Below are positions 16,262 through 24,731 of a stretch of 64,000 nt of DNA, piece after piece. The stretch covers positions 7,445-71,444 of the forward strand of contig CAZWVB010000002.1 of NCBI GenBank assembly GCA_964637185.1. The letters are read 5' to 3'. A program made the position numbers and the translations under genes. Source of the DNA: CAZSVP01 sp964637185. GTDB taxonomy: Bacteria; Patescibacteriota; Saccharimonadia; CAILAD01; BJGX01. Under the pieces are notes generated by a model. That model worked only from the letters and a program-made list of their open reading frames with translations, did not search any database and was not told where the DNA came from. Each line of letters opens with the position of its first letter. Position 1 is the stretch's first letter.

Positions 16262-17113
16262 TCAAACTCCTATTATTATGTATACGCCAGCAAAGGCGGC
16301 AAAGATTATTATTACTACTGCTAATATCACTTGACCTAGACTGCGAAGTACAGCTGGTTTGGCCAGCGGATTGCGGCCTATGGAGCGTATGCTAGAAGTG
16401 ACGGCCGAAAATAGCACTACCATAGCCGCGATTGTCGATATCACTACCACCGCAAACGCCGCAGCGGCACGGATCGGTGTAAGCTTTTTACCAGCCAGGT
16501 TTGAACTAAGTGCTTGCAGACCAGTTAGCGCATTGTTGCCAGATTGGCTACCAGTCGGCTGGTATTGCCCAAGTTGAATATCAGAGTTAATTAGACCAAT
16601 ATCATAGCTGTGATTATCACCTTTGTTATCTGTTAGCTGACGACTGGTTTTGTTTTCCATATCGCTACTGCTAGACCTAGCAATGCCTACCAAAGTACCA
16701 CTAGTTGTAGCTTTCATCGCCACCCCATCAATAGGTGATAGAGTCAAACTATCACCAGGGCTGATTGGACCATTGATGTTACTTACCAAGATTTTGCTTG
16801 GTCCAGAGCTAGTCACCTGTACATTGCTACCTGTCGGACTTACTGAGACGACGCCCTGCGTCACAGTACTAGTCACACCTACAATAGGTTGATTATTTTG
16901 GAGCGAGGCCGTCTCAACATTGGTCTGGCTGTTAGTAGCCAAGCTTACAATGGATCCAGCCGATATTGCGACTGAAGATGTATAGCCCTGAGTCACATTA
17001 GCAGCTACCGCCGGTACAGCAAAGAACATGCCTACAGCTACCATGGCACCCAACAACCTTATTCGAAACCAGCAAAACACCTGAGAACATGTGTTCTGCG
17101 AAACACTACTCAT
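16262..17113 (-). CDS. secreted beta-domain protein with F0-c-like C-terminal hairpin
   Basis: 283 residues. An N-terminal signal/anchor segment (LLGAMVAVGMFFAVPAVAA) leads into a Thr/Ser-rich extracellular region with the phrase ISPGDSLTLSPIDGVAMKA, a module seen next to S74 fibre domains. Two C-terminal helices (about 213-236 and 249-282) are joined by SIGRNPLAKP, very like the RQP/RNP loop of F0 subunit c. The residue aligned with the c-subunit carboxylate is Val, and no acid lies in either helix. A TAGCAT box 7 nt before the ATG suggests a leaderless promoter heading c-like-atpA-atpG-atpD-atpC. Function unknown; possibly a static membrane dock for the F1 ring. Confidence 0.6.
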   Translation of the reverse strand: MSSVSQNTCSQVFCWFRIRLLGAMVAVGMFFAVPAVAANVTQGYTSSVAISAGSIVSLATNSQTNVETASLQNNQPIVGVTSTVTQGVVSVSPTGSNVQVTSSGPSKILVSNINGPISPGDSLTLSPIDGVAMKATTSGTLVGIARSSSSDMENKTSRQLTDNKGDNHSYDIGLINSDIQLGQYQPTGSQSGNNALTGLQALSSNLAGKKLTPIRAAAAFAVVVISTIAAMVVLFSAVTSSIRSIGRNPLAKPAVLRSLGQVILAVVIIIFAAFAGVYIIIGV

Positions 17114-17162
17114 AGCTCTTATGCTACACTTTTTGGGCTAACTTTTCCAGTTGGAGTTGGAA

Positions 17163-17783
17163 CTACTTCCTAGTTTTGCCGGCTAGTTTTAGTATCAGCT
17201 CAATCAGAACGCCTAGCACACCGCCTAATATCAGTAGTACCAATAGTAGCCAGTTCGGTAGCGGGTAACCATAGACTCGTGCTGCAAAATACACTACTAG
17301 TCCCATGCCTATGCCAACAACTGCGCCACCGATCAGTACGGAAGGACGCAGTATTGTTTTTTCGGCAGCATTACTAACTGTTTCTACAACAGGATTGTGA
17401 ACAACTTTGGAAAAAGCCCTACTGCCAGCTGGCAACTGTGTTTGTATTTTGCCAAGTTCTTTTTTGTAGACGCGTTTTTGCTCGGCTTTGGTCAAAGGCG
17501 TCTTTGGCTTTTTCTCAACTTCCTTAGCTTTTTCAGACTTCTTTTCTTCGGCTTCTTTGGATTTTTCCTGCTTACGAGCTAGATCAGACTCTTTTTTCTC
17601 CAATTCCGCTTTTATCTTGCGTTCAGCAGCTTCTCCCTTGCGGGCTAGATCAGCTTCGTCACGTTTTTGTTCAGCCTTAGATTTTTCAGCTGATCGATTA
17701 CGCTCAAGACTTTCGGAGCTACTTTTGGATAGCTTAGCCTCAGATTCTTGTCGTTCTACTAATTTCTCTTCATCCGCCGCCAT
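17163..17783 (-). CDS. coiled-coil protein with two C-terminal membrane helices
   Basis: 206 residues. Roughly 1-110 is a highly charged Lys/Glu/Ala/Arg coiled coil. Two membrane helices follow (about 145-168 and 175-197) with a basic tail. The start ATG shares one base with the stop of the upstream surface gene (TAATG) and has a GAGGGAGG Shine-Dalgarno. A long cytoplasmic coiled coil on a membrane anchor is what an F-type peripheral stalk (b subunit) looks like, though b is anchored at its N-terminus rather than its C-terminus. I recognise no family; a stator-like role is only a suggestion. Confidence 0.6.
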   Translation of the reverse strand: MAADEEKLVERQESEAKLSKSSSESLERNRSAEKSKAEQKRDEADLARKGEAAERKIKAELEKKESDLARKQEKSKEAEEKKSEKAKEVEKKPKTPLTKAEQKRVYKKELGKIQTQLPAGSRAFSKVVHNPVVETVSNAAEKTILRPSVLIGGAVVGIGMGLVVYFAARVYGYPLPNWLLLVLLILGGVLGVLIELILKLAGKTRK

Positions 17784-20140
17784 TACTTGCCGCCTCCCTC
17801 ATTTAGTGTTTCTAGTAAATCTAGCTCACGCTTCATGAGACGATTCTTAAGCAGTAAGAATATCGACATGGCAGCAAGTAAGCCCATCACTATCAGACTA
17901 GCCGCTGCGCCTGTTCGCGGTAATTGAGCAGCAGTACAGTCAAGCCTCTTGGCTGGGTTCACACTAATCGGAGTCACCACTACATTGCCCTCAAATCGAT
18001 CTTCCATCTGACAATCGTAGTTCTGATTATCGGTTGGCTTTTGTGCAGTTGTTGGGATTGGATCTTTGACTTGTACGGTAAAGCTCTTAGTGATATATGT
18101 CGGATCATTTGGGTTGGTACTGACAGGTATGTCTACAGCAGGCCAGACCAGTGAAGTTCTTGTAGCTTCTACTTTCAACTCCGCGCCGCCTTTATCTATC
18201 ACATCGGCATACATGATGATATCTGAGATATCGTCTTTGAATATATAGCCTTTGATGGGAGCAGTACCTATATTGGCAAGACCAATAGTATAGGTTAGCT
18301 TGTCTCCTGCTCTAGCCGTAGCACCGTTAGCATCAGTCGGTTTACCATCACTTGTCAATATGGTTAGATTCTTGACAGTCTTGCGGAACACATGCTGCTC
18401 AAACTTCAGTGGTAGCGTACAGGTCGGCTTGCTAGAAGTCACTGACCCATCAGCTCCAACAACTGTTACTTTGGCTGTATAGCTACCTCCATTCTGATAA
18501 GTGTGCTTGATATCTTTGATCTCAAGAGCGCCACTTGTCACTGTTTGCTTGCCACCATCTCCGAAGTCAAACTGGTATTCCTTGATAGTGGTGTTGAGCG
18601 CACCTCCTCGAGCTGTGAAATTGACGTCTACAGGAACAGTATCACTGGTGGTGGGTGTGCCAGTGAGACTGACACAAGTAATATCTTTCGGCTGAGGTGT
18701 GACTACAAAAGGTACTCCACAGCTTGGCCTGTCTGGTGCAGGATTGCCGTTCACGCTATCATACACTCGTAATAGTATCAGATAACTACCTGGAGCGGTG
18801 GTTTCAAACTGAGTCGCACTAAAACCGGCTGGATTCTGAGAATTTGCTAATGGGTCTACCAGGGTATTTTGGGTTGGGAAGGTGTGGATTATTCTTGATT
18901 TTGCTTCTTGATATGTTTTGCCGTTTTGCGTATACGTCGGCCCTGCTGTGCCTGCGGGCACCTCCTTGAGGTATAAGTATTCAAATTTTCGAGCGAATAC
19001 ATCTGGTCCAATTTGCCCTTCTTGGAGCGCTGTACCTTTGATAAATGGTGTAAATGGTGCTTGGAACGTAAAGTTGTTGTTCTGATTGGCCATGTCCAGC
19101 CCACCACACACTAGGGTCTTAGGAGCCTGCACCTGTACATCTCGCGAACATTCTCCTGTACCACTTCCGGAGGCAAAATATTTAACGCCATTTACATCGA
19201 AGAACACTACTAATCTGATCTGATAATTACCAGGCTGATTGAATTTGAAAACCCTGAGTGTACCGTCTTCAAAAACTCCAGGCGACTTTTGACCAACGCC
19301 ACTTGCGGATTGAAGTGGTGGGCTCACTTGGCTATCAGTAACCAGTTGGCCATCCTTGTACACTCCATACGCCATATCAACCAATTCACCTGGATCCACA
19401 TTCTGACCATTGGCATAACCTCTATAGCCAATCTCTGATCCAGCCGCGATAGGCCCAGGCACAGTGTAATTTAATGAGGCACAGCTAATTTCCTTGGGTG
19501 GTGGAGGTGGTGGTACTGGCAAAAGAATAATATTACCACATTCTAGGATGACTCCCCACTGATACCATCCTTCAGGTATGCCAGGCCCACCATCTGTTAC
19601 GTGGACAATTTGGCTTGGATCAGTACCACCCATAAGCGCATTAAAACATATACCGTCATTGGCATTTGGATTACCCCAGCGATGTACCGATGATCCTACC
19701 CAAATATTTGGCTGCCATTCTACTGAAGTGTTGCCACCATCTTGGCTACGACCCATGGAAATCCAGTTGTCACCCTCACGTGCGCCCCCTCCGTTTGGGC
19801 CACAAACTGAGACTCCAGCTGCCTGCATCTTTTCTCGGCTGATACCAAGCCGACCAAAAACTTGATTAATTCCGTCACGATTCTGATCCCAAACCGCCGA
19901 TATAAGCGAGTCTTTATTGAAAGGGGCACCTGTTATCAGGTCAAAGGGGCTTGCTGCAAAGCTTGGTTTGGGCGGAGCTAGAAGTGTAAATATTTGGAAC
20001 AGCAAAAGCCCGATAATAAATATGCTAGCGATACGTCTGGTAGCAGTCTCGGCTACTAGACGTTTTATATAGTAACCAATACGATCTGGTGACAGTCGCC
20101 CAGCAGACACCGAAGTCACAATATCTTTAAAGTTTATCAA
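17783..20140 (-). CDS. PKD-domain cell-surface protein with LPxTG-type sorting signal
   Basis: 785 residues. An N-terminal cytoplasmic segment and membrane helix (about 36-55) precede a large Cys-containing ectodomain. A PKD-like fold occurs near 510-590 (EYQFDFGDGG, HTYQNGGSYTAKV). A DUF11-like domain follows (RAGDKLTYTIGLANIGTAPI). The C-terminus has LPRTG at about 740, a hydrophobic stretch, then KNRLMKR and an unusually long 14-residue acidic tail. It resembles a sortase substrate but with an N-terminal anchor as well. TTG start with GAGGG upstream. It is linked by stop/start overlap to the coiled-coil gene. Confidence 0.72.
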   Translation of the reverse strand: MINFKDIVTSVSAGRLSPDRIGYYIKRLVAETATRRIASIFIIGLLLFQIFTLLAPPKPSFAASPFDLITGAPFNKDSLISAVWDQNRDGINQVFGRLGISREKMQAAGVSVCGPNGGGAREGDNWISMGRSQDGGNTSVEWQPNIWVGSSVHRWGNPNANDGICFNALMGGTDPSQIVHVTDGGPGIPEGWYQWGVILECGNIILLPVPPPPPPKEISCASLNYTVPGPIAAGSEIGYRGYANGQNVDPGELVDMAYGVYKDGQLVTDSQVSPPLQSASGVGQKSPGVFEDGTLRVFKFNQPGNYQIRLVVFFDVNGVKYFASGSGTGECSRDVQVQAPKTLVCGGLDMANQNNNFTFQAPFTPFIKGTALQEGQIGPDVFARKFEYLYLKEVPAGTAGPTYTQNGKTYQEAKSRIIHTFPTQNTLVDPLANSQNPAGFSATQFETTAPGSYLILLRVYDSVNGNPAPDRPSCGVPFVVTPQPKDITCVSLTGTPTTSDTVPVDVNFTARGGALNTTIKEYQFDFGDGGKQTVTSGALEIKDIKHTYQNGGSYTAKVTVVGADGSVTSSKPTCTLPLKFEQHVFRKTVKNLTILTSDGKPTDANGATARAGDKLTYTIGLANIGTAPIKGYIFKDDISDIIMYADVIDKGGAELKVEATRTSLVWPAVDIPVSTNPNDPTYITKSFTVQVKDPIPTTAQKPTDNQNYDCQMEDRFEGNVVVTPISVNPAKRLDCTAAQLPRTGAAASLIVMGLLAAMSIFLLLKNRLMKRELDLLETLNEGGGK

Positions 20141-20209
20141 TGAAGTACCCTCATTAGTATTTGTATTCGATTGTATTACGAATCATAAGCTGGTTGCAAG
20201 CCCTGGCGG

Positions 20210-22714
20210 CTAATTATGAGAACTGTCACGACCCATACCGCTACTGACAGCCTGACCAACTTGTGGGTCGCCATAGCTCCCACTATCCAGACTATGCATT
20301 ATCTCGGCTGCTACTTCGCTCTTGGGCCGGCCGTACTTGCTACGCGACAAATCCTTCATAGCCTGTAGTATCTCAGGGTTGGGAGTGCCGATAGGGGGCT
20401 GACAATCGAGTGAAAATGGTGTGGTCGGCACACCATTGGCCATGATTTTAGCAACTAGCTTGAAATTGGGTATATTGATCAGATCGTGTTTGTCGAATTG
20501 TGGCTGGTACTGCTTCTCCATGTACTCGGCATCATCAGTACCAACACGAAAGGACGTCAGTGAACCAACATTGCCAAACACGGCATCGCGGACCTGCTCA
20601 TCCAACTGGCTAATAAACTGATTGGCAACTATCAGGCTCAGGCGGTATTTGCGAGCTTCAGACAAAATGGTGGCAAAACTATCTGTGCTAAAATTCTGGA
20701 ATTCATCGACATAGACCGAGAAGTCTGGTCGTTGTTCCTCGGGAGTATCAGCCCTACTCATGGCTGCCATCTGGAATTTGATGACCATAATCATACCCAG
20801 CAGCTTGGCGTTGAGATCACCAAGCAGACCTTTGCTGAGATTTACCAGCAATATTTTGTTGGTGTCCATCACCTCACGGAATTTGAATGCCGAGTGCTTC
20901 TGACCAATGATGTTACGCATGATCTCATTGTTGGCAAACGCACCGAATTTGGATACAAACCAGCCTAGCATCTCAGATTTGCTATGCGCATCAGTCTGAG
21001 CCATCTCGCCGGTCCAGAAATCCTGTACTGTCGGGTCAGTGACATAGCGGAATTTTTTCTTGAGATACTCGTCATCAGTAAACACTTTGGGTATCTCGAT
21101 AAAAGTGCCGCCTTCTGGATCGGCCATCACTGTAAGAGCGGCATTGCGAAACCAGTGTTCGTAGCGAGGCCCGATAATACCTTGATGCTGAGGGTCATAC
21201 AGTTTGTACAACATTTGGATTGCTTCTTGGATCAAGAAGTCCTTTTGCTCTGGCTTGTCTGGATCGTACTCCATCATATTAAATCCGAGCGGTACCTCGG
21301 TATCACCGGGGCTAAAGTAGATGACATCCTCTGCTCGCTCTGGTGGGATCATACCCAACATCTTCTCGGCAGTATCACCGTGAGGGTCGATAAAAGCAAA
21401 CCCTTTGCCAGCCGCTGCATCTTGCAACATCAGATTCTCTAGGAAGGTTGATTTACCAGTACCTGTTTGACCTATGACATACAGATGGCGTCGACGATCA
21501 TTGTCACTCAGATAGATTGGGGTTTGGGTGGCACGATAAACATTGGTACCCAATAAGAGACCCGTCGCTGGCATGCCGCTCGGTGCAGCGATCTCCTTGG
21601 TGCCGCGTCGCTCTATCGGGGTAGCAAGCTCGAGCAACTCACTTGGTATATGAAATATAGTTGCGAGCTCGGCGGAGTTGAGAATTAACTGATGGGCAAA
21701 AAAAGTTTTCTCACGAAAAAAACGGAAAATAAAGTTTGTCGCAAGCTCCTGTGGCGAGTCAGCTTTGACGAACTTAAAACGGTTAGCATCATACTGTGCC
21801 AATTGTGCAAAACCAAGTAGCATGTCCTGCAATATCAGCTTGGCTCGAGCAGGATCGTCTGAGCTAGCTACTAGCCGGATATTACACTCAAATGCCGGTA
21901 GACGCACCTTATCCTCCACCAGCTCGCCTCGTTTTTTGTCTAGCTCATTGGGTTCTTTGCTTTTCTTCTCATCTTCTTTTGTGCCAAGAGGTGATCGTAT
22001 AACATCACCAGCAAAATCCAAAGCTTGTGGAGCAAATCCCTGTTTCTTTTTGGTGAAGTAATATTTGGCTCGACGATGTGCTCGTTTGACCCAACGGTAG
22101 GGGGCTGGACGTACCAATATTTGTATAGCCGCAGCATCACCAGCATCTAGATTGGACAAGCCAGCCAGCATGCCGGCGATCGCATCGCGCTCGGCGGTCT
22201 TATAAGTGCTGATGGGCAAGATGGCATCCTTAGCCAATTTGAGCTCACCGCCAGTCACACCGGCGATCTTGCTCACCTGGGAAAATAGATTGATTTCTTC
22301 TTTGCGTATCACCTGTACACCAGGGTAGCCTGCAGCTAAAGCTTTAGATATGGTGGATATCAAACTAGCCGGCACCGAAGTGTAAAAGTAGATCTGCTTG
22401 GCTTCTGCTATTATTTCAAATGCTATATGTCTACGGCCATAAACCTCAGCTTTTTCACTTACAATACCTGAGAGCAAATTGAACATCTGCTCCGCTCGAG
22501 ACACGCTCTCTTTGATCATCTCACGTTCATCACGATTTTGTGCTTCATTGATTTCTTGAGGTGGTAATTTTATCAAGAGTGGTACAAACTTCAACGAGCG
22601 CTCGACTTGCTTGCTGTGACGCACGATGCGACGGTAGACGAAGAAACCAACAAAAATCAGTACTACCACAAACAGAGCAAACAAAACACTCATGAAGATC
22701 ACAAATTGGTTCAT
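20210..22714 (-). CDS. TraG/VirD4-like membrane ATPase (type IV secretion coupling protein family)
   Basis: 834 residues. One N-terminal membrane helix (about 4-27) is followed by an amphipathic cytoplasmic region with charged linker. A RecA-like motor follows with Walker A IGQTGTGKST near 413, FIDPHGDTAEKM, Walker B SVYVDEFQNF near 667 and a sensor-like NQFISQL. FtsK/HerA-superfamily coupling ATPases of this type move DNA or protein across membranes using ATP. No VirB channel genes are in the window. The start overlaps the preceding gene as ATGA, so the two are translationally coupled. Recognised at superfamily level; the cargo is unknown. Confidence 0.82.
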   Translation of the reverse strand: MNQFVIFMSVLFALFVVVLIFVGFFVYRRIVRHSKQVERSLKFVPLLIKLPPQEINEAQNRDEREMIKESVSRAEQMFNLLSGIVSEKAEVYGRRHIAFEIIAEAKQIYFYTSVPASLISTISKALAAGYPGVQVIRKEEINLFSQVSKIAGVTGGELKLAKDAILPISTYKTAERDAIAGMLAGLSNLDAGDAAAIQILVRPAPYRWVKRAHRRAKYYFTKKKQGFAPQALDFAGDVIRSPLGTKEDEKKSKEPNELDKKRGELVEDKVRLPAFECNIRLVASSDDPARAKLILQDMLLGFAQLAQYDANRFKFVKADSPQELATNFIFRFFREKTFFAHQLILNSAELATIFHIPSELLELATPIERRGTKEIAAPSGMPATGLLLGTNVYRATQTPIYLSDNDRRRHLYVIGQTGTGKSTFLENLMLQDAAAGKGFAFIDPHGDTAEKMLGMIPPERAEDVIYFSPGDTEVPLGFNMMEYDPDKPEQKDFLIQEAIQMLYKLYDPQHQGIIGPRYEHWFRNAALTVMADPEGGTFIEIPKVFTDDEYLKKKFRYVTDPTVQDFWTGEMAQTDAHSKSEMLGWFVSKFGAFANNEIMRNIIGQKHSAFKFREVMDTNKILLVNLSKGLLGDLNAKLLGMIMVIKFQMAAMSRADTPEEQRPDFSVYVDEFQNFSTDSFATILSEARKYRLSLIVANQFISQLDEQVRDAVFGNVGSLTSFRVGTDDAEYMEKQYQPQFDKHDLINIPNFKLVAKIMANGVPTTPFSLDCQPPIGTPNPEILQAMKDLSRSKYGRPKSEVAAEIMHSLDSGSYGDPQVGQAVSSGMGRDSSHN

Positions 22715-23160
22715 GACTTATTCTCGGGTGATGTATCAACATCTAAATTAAACCGTTTTTTCAAGTACGCTCTATTGAGCTCTTGTTGTGCACGCTCTTC
22801 TACTTCTGGGTCATCTTGGGTTTTGGCAATTGTATCATCCACCACATCCACCCACTCTTTTTCGATCATGCCCACATCTTCAGCTGGAAGATTGGCAGTT
22901 TTTTGCTGAATTACAGCAGCAACCGGATCGCGTGATTGTTGATTGGTGACTACTTGAGATGCCGTTGGTTGCAATACCTGCGCTGTTGCAGGCGCTGGAG
23001 GAACTGTACTGGGCGCAGGCTGTTCAGCGGCCACTGGTGCTTGCTCAACACGCGTCGGCAACTGCTCAGAATTTGGAGCTTGCTCAGGCTTGATAGCACT
23101 GGGCACTTGCTCAACCGGCAGATTTAATTTTTTTTCATTGGAGTTGGTTGATGGAGGCAT
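22711..23160 (-). CDS. proline-rich acidic protein coupled to the VirD4-like ATPase
   Basis: 149 residues from the ATG at 23160; longer readings would run into the L,D-transpeptidase gene. Residues 15-75 are rich in Pro, Ala, Gln and Val (disordered). The C-terminal half is acidic and helical (IEKEWVDVVDDTIAKTQDDPEVEERAQQELN). No membrane helix. A TATAAT box lies about 30 bp upstream. It shares an ATGA with the ATPase gene, so it probably works with it, perhaps as an adaptor. No family recognised. Confidence 0.65.
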   Translation of the reverse strand: MPPSTNSNEKKLNLPVEQVPSAIKPEQAPNSEQLPTRVEQAPVAAEQPAPSTVPPAPATAQVLQPTASQVVTNQQSRDPVAAVIQQKTANLPAEDVGMIEKEWVDVVDDTIAKTQDDPEVEERAQQELNRAYLKKRFNLDVDTSPENKS

Positions 23161-23216
23161 AATACAGACAATTTCCCTATGCTGAATTATACCAGTTATG
23201 GTTGTAGCTTGTGAAG

Positions 23217-24698
23217 CTAGTAGTGTATCCAGACTGGGGTACCAACTGGTGCCCAATTCCAAAGAAATGCTGCTGTTCCCGTCAACAGATTTACACAGCC
23301 GTGGCTGCCATTGTAGTGATATGCCTGGGTGCCGAACCACGACGGTGGTCGCCATGTTGCATCGTGCAGCCCATATCCGCCAGAGAATGGCATCCAATAA
23401 GATACAAATACATTGTAGTCATAGCCATAGACAGCACCATTCAGATAGCGATTGCGTTCTTTGGTGTATATAGCAAATTGGCCCGTGACGGTTGGTGCGC
23501 CATCTTTGCCACTCACCACTGGGGCCGTCATTACTACCTGGCCATTTTGCCAGGCGTAAAGTTGCTGATTGCTAAGATTAATCTCTATATACTGAGGATA
23601 ATCCAGCCCGCCGATAGCCCCGCCAATGCGTTTGTATTCTGTTTTGTATGGCACTGGCGAGCTGCTAAGCGCAACAGTGGTGTTTTGGTTGTTGATAATA
23701 GCGGTATAGATAGCATCGGCCGCGGCAGACTGATTGATAGCAGAACCGTCCTTACCGGCCTGTGTCTCTGACTCTTGCCCATTTAGCACGGTTATCTTAC
23801 GGTTGGTAGGCGGTATATCCACCTGATTGGCTACAGATTGCAGATAGCCTAATATCTCAGCCTTGGATATATCAACCTTAAGTGCTTTCTGGCTGCCTTC
23901 TACCGAAGGCTCAAATACCAACCAATGCCCGATGTCGGCTCGACTGGGTGAAAAACTACGACCATTGTAGTTGAGAATATAGTTGCGACTCAAATAATTG
24001 TTGGTCTGGCTAAGGGCAGCTTCAGCAATTGACTTATTTATCGGCGCCTGAATAGCGGTAGGCCCAATGCTCACTGTAGTGTCACGCCCATCAGCCATTG
24101 CGCTGGTCAACACATTGGCTAACTGGCTTGGATCAATAGCAATTCCTGGTTGATCAGCAACTACACTAGGGTTACCATCCTCTATAACGATGGTGGCATT
24201 GACAGGATCCTTGCCCTTTTCCCCAACGGCCGCTGTTGCAAATTTCTTGAGTTGTGCCTGGTCAAATCTATAAGCTAACCCCAATTGCCCACGCTTGTGC
24301 ATATCTAACAAACCAGTAAGTGCTATTGGGCCATTACGACCGACACTATAAGCTAGATCAGCTGTCTGAACTGGATCATAGCTAGCACCAAAATCACTGT
24401 TATTGGCTATTATTGCCTCATTACCAACCTTTACTGTAACGGTTCGAGTACCAGACTTCTTGCGTAGTAGTTCAATAGCCTGAGCTCTGGTTTTAAAACT
24501 CAGATCTGTGCCTGCCACACTCACGCCAGGATATATCACACCAGAAGTAACACTAGCCACCACCGCATTGGCTAACACTAAAGTTCCTATCACTCCTAAC
24601 AACACAAAAGCCAAACGGGCATATAGGTGAGGCTTTTGGCCGGATTTACTAAGCCCCTTGGGCAAACTCAAAAAATGTTTATAAGCAGGCACAGTCAT
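23217..24698 (-). CDS. L,D-transpeptidase (YkuD) with N-terminal membrane anchor
   Basis: 493 residues. One N-terminal membrane helix (about 27-50) is followed by two PG_binding_4-like regions (residues about 80-330) and a YkuD catalytic domain. The domain starts at IEINLSNQQLYAWQNG and has the active-site pair GLHDATW and SHGCVNL, with Cys near 466. It cross-links peptidoglycan 3-3 or attaches proteins, outside the membrane. TATAAT ends 7 nt before the ATG, so a leaderless transcript is likely. Monocistronic or first gene before the proline-rich/VirD4 unit. Confidence 0.92.
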   Translation of the reverse strand: MTVPAYKHFLSLPKGLSKSGQKPHLYARLAFVLLGVIGTLVLANAVVASVTSGVIYPGVSVAGTDLSFKTRAQAIELLRKKSGTRTVTVKVGNEAIIANNSDFGASYDPVQTADLAYSVGRNGPIALTGLLDMHKRGQLGLAYRFDQAQLKKFATAAVGEKGKDPVNATIVIEDGNPSVVADQPGIAIDPSQLANVLTSAMADGRDTTVSIGPTAIQAPINKSIAEAALSQTNNYLSRNYILNYNGRSFSPSRADIGHWLVFEPSVEGSQKALKVDISKAEILGYLQSVANQVDIPPTNRKITVLNGQESETQAGKDGSAINQSAAADAIYTAIINNQNTTVALSSSPVPYKTEYKRIGGAIGGLDYPQYIEINLSNQQLYAWQNGQVVMTAPVVSGKDGAPTVTGQFAIYTKERNRYLNGAVYGYDYNVFVSYWMPFSGGYGLHDATWRPPSWFGTQAYHYNGSHGCVNLLTGTAAFLWNWAPVGTPVWIHY

Positions 24699-24731
24699 TG
24701 GATATATTATACTGCTTATGATTTAACTAGG

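Noticed and set aside
23161..23397. N-terminal extension of the proline-rich protein to 228 residues
   Set aside because: The extension runs antisense into the L,D-transpeptidase catalytic region; the ATG at 23160 is the natural start.
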